Position numbers and translations under genes: made by a program
Notes under the pieces: model-generated
The model's database searches: none
Told to the model about the DNA's origin: nothing
What the model saw: only the letters and a program-made list of their open reading frames with translations
NCBI GenBank assembly: GCA_950097015.1
Contig: CATNEN010000037.1
Coordinates: 806,001 to 870,000 of the forward strand
Length of the DNA: 64,000 nt
Reading direction: 5' to 3'
From: Macrostomum hystrix
Taxonomy: Eukaryota; Platyhelminthes; Macrostomidae
Shown here: piece by piece, positions 35,340 to 46,463 of the stretch
How positions within the stretch are numbered: the stretch's first letter is position 1
Layout: every line of letters starts with the position of its first letter

Positions 35340-36930
35340 ACAATGTCTTGCTAGACATTGCTGACAGGGGTGCATCGGATTTCGAGAAGGATGAGTCGTT
35401 CATCTTCGTTAATTTAATCATATGGCTTCGTTCTTTACAAATGTTTGAAAATATCAGAGAACCCAAAATAGTTACGTGTCTGTACGAGTGTTTTTTTCGC
35501 TTCATAAATAGTATTTATCTCGCGGTTGAAATACTGCTCTCTTTAATCGAATCTTATTTCATATACCTAGGCATGGCCTGGCATTTGCGAGGCTTGGAAT
35601 CGGAAAATACTTTGTGGATGTTGGAGTTTTGGACAACGGACTCACGCGCACGCGCGAGCGGACTAATTGGGAAGTTTTTTAGACTAAATTTAAGGAGCAG
35701 GATGTGGACGGATGGAAGCAGTGCGGGAGGATAATCACAAAGGTGAGTCTATGGTATGGTCCGGCCACTTATATTTCAATTTTATAGTCGGAGGTTAGCA
35801 CAGAAAGTAACGCAATATTATTGTTTATGACGTCATTTTTCTGTTTAGATATGCACTTAATAGTAGTGAAAAGTCTACTGGGTTACTATAAGTAGGGTAG
35901 TGCTGAAGTTAAGCTTTTTTATATTTAATAACTCTTAATCGAACTGCTCTTGTTTTTACGCAGTTTTCTGTCGCGTACTCATTAAACAATGTAATTTTTT
36001 TACTTTTAATGCCGAGAGTAATATCAAAACCAATAACGGCAAAATTTTGTCTCATAATTTTAGTCTGTACCAAAATTTCCATTTGTACAGACAGCTGTAT
36101 CTGCTTTATATGAACGTCAATTTACTAAATTAAAAAAGGATTAAATTACTGCATGAATATTTCTGACGCGTGTTTTATACGTTCTGCGTTAAATAACTAT
36201 ATACTAGTAGTAAGCAACGCTTGTTAATCTGCTGCGTAAAATTTCTCAAACGAAAAAATATACTTGACAAAGTGAGACATTGTGGAAAACGTAACATAAC
36301 GTGGCCATGCTATATTTAGCTATATCGCAGTGTCTAAACTCGACAAAAAAATTGATGTAATAATTTTTATCTTTCTCAACTGGCTCGCTTTATTTCTGTG
36401 TATTGTAGCTGGCGATAGGCCAACATTGAATAATATAATTGATTAAACTCAAGGATATGCAAGTAAGCGCTTTCTAGTTTTTGGCTCCACTAATGGACTG
36501 CCCACCGGTTAGCACGGCTTCATAATTTTAACTGATTAAGAATTGACCAATTAAATACTATTTTTATCTCTCTGATAGATAACGGCTTACTCTGTTTAGG
36601 CATTTTTTTACTTACTGCTGACTGAACTGCGTCTCTTTGCAATTGTCTGATATAAATAATCGAATGCTAACACACCAACCTGAAACTCTATGCAAAGTAG
36701 TTAAGCTTTGCTCTTTCGCTGCAACCTCTGAGAAGTTTTTCTTTTCCTAGGTTGTAAAACTGCGAAAATAATTTAAAATTTTGAAAGAACTGCGACATCA
36801 TTTATCTTCAATGTCTGCAACAAATGGCGTTGGCAGTGTTGAACTAAAGTACAGACCAATCAGTCTGGACCGATTGTCTGGTATGGCATTCTATATATTA
36901 TTTGTACGTTCTTTGCCCCACACTTAGTTA
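35340..36930. other. Intergenic AT-rich spacer 3' of the SRSF1-like gene
   Basis: The first few hundred bases are probably the 3' UTR. The open frame at 35348-35734 has no recognisable features. Nothing else seen. Confidence 0.45.
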
Positions 36931-36934
36931 ACCA

Positions 36935-37679
36935 AATATACCTTTTAACAGTGTTGTTGGGCATAAGTGAAATTTATCTAGTCCAAGTGCTCCTACCACT
37001 GAGCGAAGTAAGTTTGATTTAGTCGCTTCAATTAGCTTGCAGCCATAGACGGTGAATTCAATATAGTCGTTTTTAGCGCGCGCAACGAGATCGTGACTTC
37101 TATTTAGTCAAAGTGAAATGAATACGGTCAACGAGATCGTAAACTTTCATGAAAGGCGCAAAAACACATAAGATGTGTAAGATGTTCACGCTCGCATTCT
37201 GGAGCGTGAACTGGAAGACTGTATGAGCGCAGTTACACAGCTGCACTGCGAAGCCTGGTACCGAGAAAGTCTGCGCTATGTACCGCGCTGCATAGCCATG
37301 TAGGACATCGTTGCCTAATTGAACACTGAACAGTTTTGTTTGCCTGACGGTCACTAGTTGTGTGCTGCCATTGCATCTTACACCTTACATCTTACACCTT
37401 ACATCTTACATCTTACATCTTACATCTTACATCTTACACATCTTATGTGTTTTTGCGCCTTTCATGAAAGTTTACGATCTCGTTGACCGTATTCATTTCA
37501 CTTTGACTAAATAAAAGCTACGATCTCGTTGCGCGCACTAAAAACGACTATATTGAATTCACCGTCTATGGCTGCAAGCTAATTGAAGCGACTAAATCAA
37601 ACTCACTTCGCTCAGTGGTAGGAGCACTTGGACTAGATAAATTTCACTTATGCCCAACAACACTGTTAAAAGGTATATT
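36935..37679. mobile_element. Fold-back element with about 235-bp inverted arms
   Basis: The left arm (about 36935-37175) and right arm (about 37441-37679) are near-perfect inverted copies. They run inwards from aatataccttttaacagtg through ttgggcataagtgaaattta, ccatagacggtgaattcaat and gatcgtaaactttcatgaaa to cacataagatg. The loop is about 265 bp and ends in a 7-bp (ttacatc) array. No protein is encoded. The termini begin ATATACCTTTT, as does the Tc1/mariner-like element at 44261-45429, so it may be a MITE of that group with TA target sites. Confidence 0.88.
37375..37440. repeat. 7-bp array (ttacatc/ttacacc) in the fold-back loop
   Basis: About nine copies between the arms of the fold-back element. 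Confidence 0.9.
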
Positions 37680-37930
37680 CTAAGTATAAGATAATACCCC
37701 CCAAAAACGTTTCTTTGGCTGCGCCTCGGCCAAGAAACGAGTCCTCAGACGACTTCATGGCCATAGACAACGCTTTTGGGGGGTATTATCATATTTAATC
37801 TTAGGCATGGTACAGCCTGGAACCCTCCCGAAAGTTGACTATGGCCGTGAAGATATTCTGCGAGGCTACATAGTTAGCTGTTTATGTCCAAAAAGACAGT
37901 TTACTCGGCTGTTCAACTGAATCAATTGGC

Positions 37931-39462
37931 ATGGAAAGCAGAGCGTCTTTAGACCCGTCGGAGTTTTTTATATCTGCTGAGCTGCTCGACTTCTACGAAG
38001 AGAAGCACGAAGGAGTCCAACGCTTCAAGATGATGACAAATGAAGACATTGAAAGAGAGCTGTTGGCAAGCGCACCTGCGTCAACGAGGAAAAAGGCCGA
38101 TTGGGCTATGAGCGTCTTTACCGCATGGCACGAGGCCAAGAAGACTGCTTGGGCTGATGGATCTGCTCCTGGTCTGATGGTGATTAAGAGTTGCGAAGAA
38201 ATGAGCAAAGCCGATCTGAACTACCTGCTTAAGTTTTTTGTATTTGAAGTGCGAACCCACGAAGGCGAACGATACACCGCATCGACGTTAAAAGACCTGT
38301 TTTCGATGATCCAGTACTACTTTCAAAACACCCTAAAGAAGGATTGGAGTTTCTGGAAGGATCCTGAATTTTGCGAGAGTCGACGAGCGTTGGATGCCTC
38401 GATGAAGCTGTCAACGAGGGATGGAAAATGGGCTGGACTCCGTCGAGCTGAAGCAATTCCGTGGTCTGTCGAGGACGGCCTCTGGGGCTCCGAACTTCTT
38501 GGAGAGTCGACACCTCAAGCTCTGTCCAATGCGATTGTGTGGCTTGTTGGCAAGCACTTTGCTTTGCGTGGTGGTTCTGAGCTCAGAGATTTGCAATTTG
38601 AGAAGCAGATTCGACTGGATTGCGTCGATGGGAGCGAGTGCCTTAAGTACGTGGACAATTCTGTGACGAAGACACACCAGGGCGGACTGAAAGGGTTGCG
38701 ACGGGATCCGAAGGTCGTCCGTGCATTCCATTCTTATGGCCATGAGCGATGCATCGTGTGCATCTATAAGGCTTACATCGCGAAGCGACCTGAGGACTGT
38801 GACCAAGCGCTGTATTTGACGCCCGGTTCTGGGCTCCGGGAAAGTCTGGTGGATGGTTCACGAAAACGCCGATGGGTCGACACTCTTTGGCCGGACTTGT
38901 GTCCAACCTGATGTCTAAGGCGGTGCCGGAAGATTCTGGACGGTACACCAACCAGAGCTTGCGGAAGACAACTGCTACCCGACTACACGACGCTGGCATT
39001 GAACGCGCGGACATTTGTCGGATCACAGGTCATAGTAGTAGTGCCGTTGAACGCTACATTGGCATGTCTGTTAGCATGCAACGTCATACTAGTGCCATCA
39101 TTGGCGGGAATTCGACGAGCAAGACTTCCGACGCCAATGAAGCGGCTCTCGCTGTGGCTCTGGCTGTGGATGGTCTAGAGACGCCTCTGGTGGCTCCCAA
39201 CGCCAATGAAGCGGCTCTTGCTGTGGCTCTGGCTGTGGACGGTCTAGAGACGCCTCTGGTGGCTCCCAACGCCAATGAAGCGGCTCTTGCTGTGGCTCTG
39301 GCTGTGGATGGTCCAGAGACGCCTCTGGTGACTCCCGACGCCAAGAAAACGGATGTCGTCGCGCTAGAGAAGGTTGGAATTTCTGTTTTGGAACCGAAAG
39401 GCAAGAAAATGAGAATAGAAGCTGACGGAGCTAACAACAAGGTAGTGATCTATTTCGACTAA
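37931..39462 (+). pseudogene. Crypton tyrosine recombinase, frameshifted
   Basis: An N-terminal frame (37931-38911) and a C-terminal frame (open from upstream of 38872 to 39462) are both parts of one recombinase. The break is near 38835-38860, just after LYLTPGSG; downstream the sense frame is the one reading KTPMGRHSLAGLVSNLM. Box I Arg lies in ALRGGSELRDL (about residue 215). Box II reads TNQSLRKTTATRL, where relatives usually have His before SLRK and this copy has Gln. GHSSSAVERYIG supplies the His and the likely nucleophilic Tyr. A Cys pair, HERCIVCIY, sits in between. The C-terminus carries three 23-residue repeats (NANEAALAVALAVDG). The family includes Cryptons and the KIAA1958-like domesticated proteins. 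The frameshift and His-to-Gln change suggest an inactive copy, but a sequencing error could explain the frameshift. Confidence 0.82.
39136..39345. repeat. 69-bp tandem repeat inside the recombinase C-terminus
   Basis: Three copies, nearly identical, containing gccaatgaagcggctct, gctgtggctctggctgtgg and acgcctctggtggctccc. The unit is a multiple of three, so the reading frame is kept. Confidence 0.93.
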
Positions 39463-39609
39463 TGAAGAGCGTGTAGACTTGACAATTTCGTGTAACAATT
39501 CTTGTGATGTCTATCTGCCAGCTGTTGAGTTCGTGCTGTTCTGTCATGCTAATAAATTACTGTTCATTATGTTCTGCTTATCCTTAATTTTGAATTTTGC
39601 TATATGGCG

Positions 39610-39950
39610 TTTAATGGCCCGGTCAATTAAATTACAGATTTCTTGGCCCGGCCAGTTAAATGACAGCCATAGACTGTTGGCTGGGCCATGCCGGGGATTA
39701 AGTATATGTATTTCGTTTCTTGGCCGAGGCCCAGAAGCGCAGTGCGAAGCCGTTCCAAGGCCATAGACAACGATTTCAGGGAGGTATTATAGTATTTAAT
39801 CCTAAAGCTTGGCCCAGCTCACGAGATTGCAAACCAAAAACTGTTTACAGCAACTGTGACCATAGACTATATGTTTAATCGATTAAATAATAAATGCACA
39901 GAATTAATAGCCAATAGGCCGGGCCAAGCTGGGGATTAAATGGTTTTAGC
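39610..39950. repeat. Hairpin-rich repeat region 3' of the recombinase
   Basis: Words built on ggcccggtcaatta / ggcccggccagtta repeat directly. An inverted pair, taaagcttggcccagct near 39800 and gggccaagctggggatta near 39925, could form a hairpin. It may be another small non-autonomous element. Confidence 0.5.
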
Positions 39951-40192
39951 TGATTCGGCATTTTTTTAAGTTTACAAACACGACAGCTCGGATAAACAAT
40001 TCGCAGACAAATTTGTCTATGGCCAAAAGGGTGGGTTTTCGTGGCAGCCAGCGAGCGTTAATTCCCAGAAGCTAAAGTGGGATGATTGAGACATCCACAT
40101 ATACTATATTTAACATAGTATAGTGTCTGTGGACACATCTATAGGATATTATCATCTGTACGATAGCCGCAGCCTAGAGTTCACCATATAGG

Positions 40193-40378
40193 GGGTGAGT
40201 TGCAGAACGGTCTAACTCGTTTGCCTCTCGCACCAAGGTCCCTGAGCTCGATTCCGCCGCGAGGCCACATTCATTTAGGGCGCAGCCGCGGAGTGAAGGC
40301 TTGGGGGCATATCGTGGAAGCACGACGATGAGAAAGTATATGGCAGATGTACACTCAAAATGTACATTCAAGTCTATA
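40193..40378 (+). mobile_element. tRNA-derived SINE, family A, truncated
   Basis: The head has gttgcagaacggtctaac and ctcgcaccaaggtccctgag, then gcgaggccacattcat, ggcgcagccgcgga, ggcttggggg and gacgatgagaaagt. These blocks are in the same order as in the copy at 46083. It lies just upstream of the first recognised exon of the PH/SH2 gene. Confidence 0.78.
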
Positions 40379-40428
40379 GGCTTTGAATGCAAACAAAATC
40401 ATGCGTTCATGTATGGCCATTATTGCAG

Positions 40429-43400
40429 TCAGTCTATTATCCGAATGCGCTAAGGATAGCAGGAAACTAGTTTTCTGCGGCTACCTGTGTCGCAGGGAGA
40501 TAACAGCAGCAACAAGCAGTGGCTCCTCTGCTTCCAGTTGCGACAACGCGCAACTTGATTACAGGTGTAAGCGCCATTTTATACACTTTACCAAAAATTA
40601 AAATTCTAAAATAAACATACATTAATAGTTGCGGAATGGACTATTTAAAACTCAGTTGCCTTCTACTGGGCTGTCCTGCAAGCGAAACAGCTCTTCCTGT
40701 TTCACAATGAGGATAGTAAGCAGTGCCTGGAGGTCATTGTGCTCAGCCAGTTTGTGTAAGTCACATTATTTACTTACTAAAGTCACATCTACTCACACCA
40801 GTCTTATCTACTCACTCCAGTCTCATCCACTCACTCCAGTCTCATCGACTCACTCCAGTCTCATCCACTCACTCCAGTCTCATCGACTCACTCCAGTCTC
40901 ATCCACTCACTCCAGTCTCATCCACTCACTCCAGTCTCATCCACTCACTCCAGTCTCATCCACTCAGATTTAGTCTTGTCAAATCTCCACAGCTGCGAGC
41001 CGGATTCGTCAGCGATGCATTTCAACTGGCCCAAAGGCTTCAAGAGCTGCTGCTTGAAGGCCGCCTCGGACACCGGCAGCTGCGGCAGTCAGGATTCGGC
41101 GCAGCAGCACCAGCTTGGCTGGTGGCCCAGTCAGTACCAGTGGCAGGCGCACATCCGGGATCAGGTTGCCATGGCCCGCGAGAATCCGGCCGCAGCCCTG
41201 GCTGAGTGCCGTCAGCTGCTCATCGCGGCTAACGAATGGCTATTGCAGTCCTGCGATGCCGGCAACGGTGGAAGCTTCGAAGAGCCGCAGCTGCCTTCCA
41301 GGAAGGCGAAACCGAAGCCCAACATAATCGGCTTGCTGAAGCGACTGCGTACCAACAGCCGAGAACGGAGCAGCTACGGCGGCAGTGGCACCGACGACAA
41401 CTCCAGTGTGGACCCTTTGAAGAAAAGCGCCAAAGCTGATGAAGAGAAGAGGAAGGAGGAGGAGGAAGAGGAAGAAATGTACCTATCGTTAGACGATGCA
41501 TCAGCTGGCATTGAACACGAAGCAATGACAATTAAAGAGGCAGCGTCGTCATTGCCGGAAGAAGAGGCCTACGAAGTGCCAGACGGGGACCCACAGGCCG
41601 TTGTCGCTATTCCGTCGAGGCCGCTGCCGCTGAAGCCGAAGCCGAAGTCAATTCCGAACATCACGCCAGCGCTTCTCAGCGCTCATCAACTCCGCCCGAC
41701 TCCGGCTCCGCGCGGCAGCAGCAGCGGCAGCGGTGGCAGCGGCGAAAGCGTCGGCGTTGCTGCCGATACGATGCCGAGAATGCAAAAGCCAACACAGCAA
41801 CTACCTTTGCAAGCGGGTAATGCAGACTCGAACACACCCGCCATTGCCACTTCTACTCCCGCCGTCACAGCGTCAGGAGCCAGTCTGTGGGAGCAACTAG
41901 TCGATGGCGAAGCGTCAGACGCCACTGTTAGCTACTTTTATTACTCATTCGACTGTAACAGCACGCAAAAAGGCGATGCCGTCAGGCAAGTGTCAGGAAT
42001 CGGGAATCTAGACTCATTTGGGAAATTTGGGAAATTAACATTTCCATGTACACTGAAAGCGTACAAAAAAAGCGAGGCGTGAGGTGGGGCGACTAGGCGT
42101 CAGCTGCGGTGTAGGAAAACTAATACATTCCTTCCAGCCAATCAACGCCGAGCTAGAAGTTCTTGTGCTATTTATAGAAAGAAATTCCCTCTCACTCTTT
42201 TATCTGGCTTGGCCCTTCAGCGAGCTGGAAGCGGCTCCAACCGGCAGCTTTCTGGTGCAAGGTTGCTCCAGCGGGCGCGGCGGCCATCTGCGGCTGCTGA
42301 CGCTGCTGGTTAGAAGCGCCGATTCCACCAATAAAATCAGCCGCTACACAATCAAAGAGGCCGCCGGTGAAGTCCAGATTGCCGGCGCCACAACAGAATG
42401 TAGCCACTCCGGCATTCTTCGCCTATTGTACTATTATCACATCTACGACCTGCCGCTGTGCAAGACTCAGCCGCTGCGTCTTGTCCGACCTCTGCGTCTT
42501 TCCGGGTGAGCGAAACGTCTCTTAAAATAAAGAGGAAATCCCAGGAAAAAAATTAATTAGCCCTCTTCTATCGCCTGGCCACAGGCGGTTAAGTTTTCTT
42601 AGTGCCGCAATCTGGTGCCTTGGCAACAAGCCTCTGTGCCTGAGGTGAGGAGTCTTTCTAGACCAACAGTTTTATACGCTATCGCTTATTGATTTAGTCA
42701 AACTCACGTAATTTTATTCCATTTACCGATCCAGTCTGTTAGACAAAGCTCCGGAAGGCACCTTTGCCCTACTGATGGATCAGCAGACGATGCAGCTCTC
42801 GCTGTACGCCACCACAAAGGACAGACAGACTGTCAAAATGCGCATAAATTCTGATTTTAAAAACTGTGGACCACGGGAGGCTGTAAGTCATTGGATAGTT
42901 ATAACCAATACAACCAGCCTTAGCCCCCACAGACAGCCATCTCACTCCCTATCCCCCACAGACAGCCACATCACTCCCTAACCCCCACAGACAGCCAACT
43001 CACTCCCTAACCCCCACAGACACCCACCTCACTCCCTAACCCCCACAGACACCCACATCACTCCCTAACCCCCACAGACACCCACCTCACTCCCTAACCC
43101 CACAGAAAGCCACCTCACTCCCTAACCCCACAGAAAGCCACCTCACTCCCTAACCCCCACAGACAGCCACCTCACTCCCTAACCCCCACAGACATGCAGC
43201 CATCTCACTCCCTAACCCCCACAGACAGCCACCTCACTCCCTAACCCCAAAGAAAGCCACCTCACTCCCTAACCCCCACAGACAGCCACCTCACTCCCTA
43301 ACCCCCACAGACAGCCACCTCACTGCTTAAATCTACACGTTCACAAGCCTTGATAGCTACTTTTTTCTTTCTTATTAACTTGCCTCTTGATTTCCAGCCG

Positions 43401-45671
43401 AAATTCTGGGTGACCGACACAGAGAAATTCGATTCTTTGGAAGACTTTCTGTTGCACTCTCATCGGCAAAGCCTCTGCGTGCTTTCCGGGGAATCCGGCA
43501 AAAATCACGTGTATCTGCGCCTGGCAACTCCTTGCCAATTGTCTGAGTGAGTTTGTGCGGCCTTTAAGAGTAGAGGACCACGGGGCTATTTCAAAACTTT
43601 GATCCTTTTGGTGGACTTTCTAGGAAAATAGGGCATTCATTTTGGTAGGTATCGAGAAGTAGGCAGCGGGTATTTGAAACACCCAGGGTTAAAAAATATC
43701 GTGGACTTTCTACTGTTAATTATTGCACAGATGGATAAAATTAAACATTTCTCTATCTTTTTTTAAAATGAAACATGCAGACAATTTCAAGCCAATCTGC
43801 AGCTTCACCTGGCTAGTCACGTGACAGAGGAGTACGCCGAAATCCCCAATGGCGGCAGCAGCGGCGGCGGCTCGCTGATTGTGTCCACCAGGCGACTGGA
43901 CTCCGTCAGTGTGAGAACGGAGACACCGCTAGACGGAGATGAGGGCCGGCCGATGCTAACCGCGGGCAGTGGTCAGCGGGCGTCTGCCGTGCTGATTGAG
44001 GAGGCTCGAGTTCGCGGATTCCAAGTGAGCGAGATGTTTCAGTGATAATGATTTGAGCAATTTCGCCCTAGAAAAAACACATTATCCAAAACCCCATGAC
44101 CGAAACACCAAGGAGTAAAAAATCTTTGAAAAGATATCATGATCCATAATCCCAAGACCCAAAATCCCATGACCGAAATCACGTGACCCAAAATCACATG
44201 ACCCGAAATCACGTGACCCAAAATCACGTGACCCGAAATCACCTGACCCAAATTACCGTAATATACCTTTTGTCAATTGATTTCGCAAAAAAGCCAATTG
44301 ATTTCCCCATTAGCTGAAGTCGAAAGCGAGGGCCCAACTAGCCTTCTCGACCATAGATAAGTCCAAATGAATTCCCTTAAGTCCAATTGATTTCCCTCAA
44401 TTCAACGTGTTTTAAGCATACTCTCCGGGGAAATCGATTGGAGTTGTTTCATTCTGTTGTCTGTGGTCGAAATCGAGGATTCATAGTTAGTCTTTGCCTA
44501 CAGCGCAAATCTGGCATGTACAAGAGAACAGAGGTCATCAACCACTATGCTGCGCGGGCACTACACTACAGTATCGGAGAAGGACCAACAGAGAATCGCT
44601 CAATCGTATGTCCGAGGTGAAGACTGGAGGCTCCTGGCGAGACAATTGCAGATTAAACCAAGAACCGCCAGGTCTATCATTGAGGTATTTGAAAGAGACG
44701 GAAGAGATCATTGTCTGGCCAAGGGTGGCAATCGACAGAAACATCTGAATGAGGAAATGATGGAGCACCTGATAACAATAGTCGAACAAAATCCCACCTG
44801 CACTCTGCAAATGATGCGCAGTGGTCTTTCAGTGCGGTGGCCTGCATTGGAGACCATTGGCCTGAAGACTATCAGTCGTGCACTGGACAAGCAGTTAATT
44901 ACGTTAAAAAAGCTTCGTACTGTCACGGACGATTGGAATTCGAACATCACCAAAGAAGCTCGCTTCCAGCATGCCAGTTGGATGCTAAACGAAGGAAACG
45001 GACAGCACTGCATCTTTCTGGATGAGTTTGGCTTCAATGTATGGACCGCCAGAACGCAAGGCTGGGCAAGGATGGGCGAGCTGAATCGACGTACTGAATC
45101 TGGACAAGTGTCGCCAATGGTGTCACCACGTCATGGTGTACTATCAGCGGTGCCTCGAATATGCCAATATCTTCCAGTGACGTACGCCAAGTACGGCAAA
45201 GCTAACTTCATAACTTTCATGACCCGCATGACCCGAAACCTGGTTATTTGTTCAATCTTTGTTACTTTGTTTCATTTGTTACATAGGTTGATGACCTCTG
45301 TTCTCTTGTACATGCCAGATTTGCGCTGTAGGCAAAGACTAATTATGTACATGTTATATATTATCTGTGACTTCAGCTAATGGGGAAATCAATTGGCTTT
45401 TTTGCGAAATCAATTGACAAACGGTATATTAATTCCAAACCTGAAATCGCTTTACACAAAGTCTCCAAGACACCAACAATTTCTAGTGATTTAGGCACCT
45501 AACAACAACAATTATCCCATATAGCTCGTACTATCTAGGCTATCAGTGCTTGACGTTGTTGTTATTTTCTTCCAGTTTATCTACAGAATGGAAGGCCGTC
45601 CTGATATTCGATTCGGCAGCATGGACAAGCTTCTCATGTACGCCATGCACCATCCGGAAAAATTCCGCTGA
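40429..45671 (+). CDS. PH plus triple-SH2 adaptor-like protein, paralogue 1 (first exon not found)
   Basis: Exons inferred from splice sites and frame: 40429-40566, 40656-40755, 40993-41985, 42221-42505, 42585-42644, 42735-42882, 43398-43546, 43781-44024, 45576-45671 (TGA). This gives about 737 residues after a missing first coding exon. A PH domain spans exons 1-3: FCGYLCRRE, FYWAVLQAKQLFLFHNEDSK, and the C-terminal helix WQAHIRDQVAMA. A linker has an acidic run, EEEMYLSL and EEAYEVPDG (possible phosphotyrosine sites) and SRPLPLKPKPK (SH3-ligand-like). SH2-1 has PTGSFLVQG, SH2-2 PEGTFALL and FDSLEDFLLHSHRQ, SH2-3 GSLIVS and FGSMDKLLMYAMHHP. All three lack the FLVR arginine. The donor at 41986 is GC (CAG|GCAAGT). 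A role as a membrane-associated signalling scaffold is inferred. The last intron contains a transposon. Every exon has a counterpart in the gene at 47143-53691. Confidence 0.8.
40780..40968. repeat. 19-bp array in an intron of PH/SH2 paralogue 1
   Basis: About ten copies of ctcatccactcactccagt between the exons ending 40755 and starting 40993. Confidence 0.94.
41986..42220 (+). other. GC-AG intron in PH/SH2 paralogue 1
   Basis: The donor reads CAG|GCAAGT and the acceptor cccttcag. Only this donor gives a phase (2) that continues into GSFLV of SH2-1. The nearby GT at 41990 would put SH2-1 out of frame. The equivalent junction in paralogue 2 (49920/51485) is also phase 2 and has a GT donor. 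Confidence 0.75.
42900..43325. repeat. 29-bp array in the SH2-2 intron of paralogue 1
   Basis: About 14 copies of a unit containing ctccctaacccccacagac and agccacctca. Confidence 0.94.
44261..45429 (+). mobile_element. Decayed Tc1/mariner-like element, about 1.17 kb
   Basis: Terminal inverted repeats of about 60 bp run from atatacctttt through gtcaattgatttcgcaaaaa and agccaattgatttccccatt to agctgaagtc at both ends, flanked by TA. A second, 55-bp inverted pair lies inside: 44489-44543 (agtctttgcctacagcgcaa onward) and 45286-45340. The element sits in the last intron of PH/SH2 paralogue 1, in the gene's orientation. Confidence 0.9.
44547..45380 (+). pseudogene. Truncated Tc1/mariner-like transposase
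   Basis: The 277-codon frame has an N-terminal helix-turn-helix region (QQRIAQSYVRGEDWRLLAR, KPRTARSIIEVF) and the first catalytic Asp in CIFLDEFGFN, followed by MVSPRHGVLSAVP. The second Asp and third acidic residue of the DDE/D triad are missing. After about residue 230 the frame runs into AT-rich sequence and then the inverted copy of the 5' arm. It therefore cannot encode an active enzyme. Related to Tc1/mariner; the exact clade is not resolved. Confidence 0.85.
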
Positions 45672-46082
45672 CCCATTGTTTTTGCCAAAATATTCACTAA
45701 TTCTTTCTCGTGCAGAAATTCATTAAAATTTGAAAAGTAAATTTTGTTATTAACTCGTATTTCGTTATCTTCTCGCTTCGCAGTAAAAAGTAATTTTTTT
45801 TCGATATTCAAAGCTATTTAAAAAATTGATTGTTTTTAAACTCTAAAGTGCAATCTTTCAGGAGAGTTTACATTTTTTTGTTTTAATACGCTTATTGGAA
45901 CAAGTTTAAATATAATTATTAAGAATATTCTAATCGATGCTTCATGCCATTATTTACTTGGATTTTCGGTTTGTAACTTTGAAGAACGACTTCCTTATTA
46001 CTTTTCACAACTGTATGAACAATTTTGTGTACATTTCATGGGTAACAAACAACGATAATTATAATAAACAAAGGTCGTTTAA
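45672..46082. other. AT-rich spacer 3' of PH/SH2 paralogue 1
   Basis: Probably the 3' UTR and intergenic sequence. Nothing further recognised. Confidence 0.5.
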
Positions 46083-46463
46083 GGTCTGAGTGGCAGAGCG
46101 GTCTAACGCTTTTGCCTCTCTCACCAAGGTCCCTGAGCTCGATTCCGCGGCGAGGCCACATTCATATGGGGTGTAGGCCACGGAGAGAAGGCTTGGGGGG
46201 CTTGTCGTGCCATTATCGACCTTGAGGGCCAACCTCCAAGGCACAGTGAGAGTGTGCACTGCCTGACGATGAGAAAGTCAGTGCAGATGTACAAGCCTGT
46301 GTGAGTGTGTGTCTGCGTACAGTATCTGTGTACGTGTGTGCTCAGGAGTCAGCGAAATGGGCAGAATTGCCTCCTCGCTGGCTGCGGGCCTAGTTTCACC
46401 AAATGATGTACCATTGCCTGCAGCCCTCCTGCAATTATTAACATTAATAATAATATTATTTTA
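46083..46463 (+). mobile_element. tRNA-derived SINE, family A, most complete copy
   Basis: The head carries tggcagagcggtctaacgc (A box) and ctgagctcgattccgcgg (B box). The tRNA-unrelated body contains aggccacattcat, ggcttgggggg, ggccaacctccaaggcacag, a TG-rich stretch and gctggctgcgggcctagttt. It ends in an AATAAT-type tail near 46450. It shares order and sequence with copies at 25266, 30350 and 40193. Confidence 0.82.

Larger units (their letters stand above)
37690..39806 (+). mobile_element. Crypton-type tyrosine-recombinase transposon
   Basis: The two-part recombinase gene is bracketed by imperfect direct repeats at about 37727-37805 and 39720-39806. Each contains ggccatagacaacg (37759 and 39759), then a G-run, then gtattat and tatttaatc. 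The left copy is also the right half of a 101-bp hairpin, 37690-37790, with gataataccccccaaaa and its complement. Cryptons move by a tyrosine recombinase and usually lack terminal inverted repeats, so direct repeats are plausible. The exact ends are inferred. Confidence 0.6.

Noticed and set aside
35348-35734. 128-codon frame after the SRSF1-like gene
   Set aside because: It starts in the probable 3' UTR, is in AT-rich sequence and shows no recognisable features.
40723-41205. Alternative frame over the first large PH/SH2 exon (LRAGFVSDAFQLAQRLQELL)
   Set aside because: It looks protein-like, but splice phase from the preceding exon and similarity to paralogue 2 (W-x-P...WQ helix) support the other frame.
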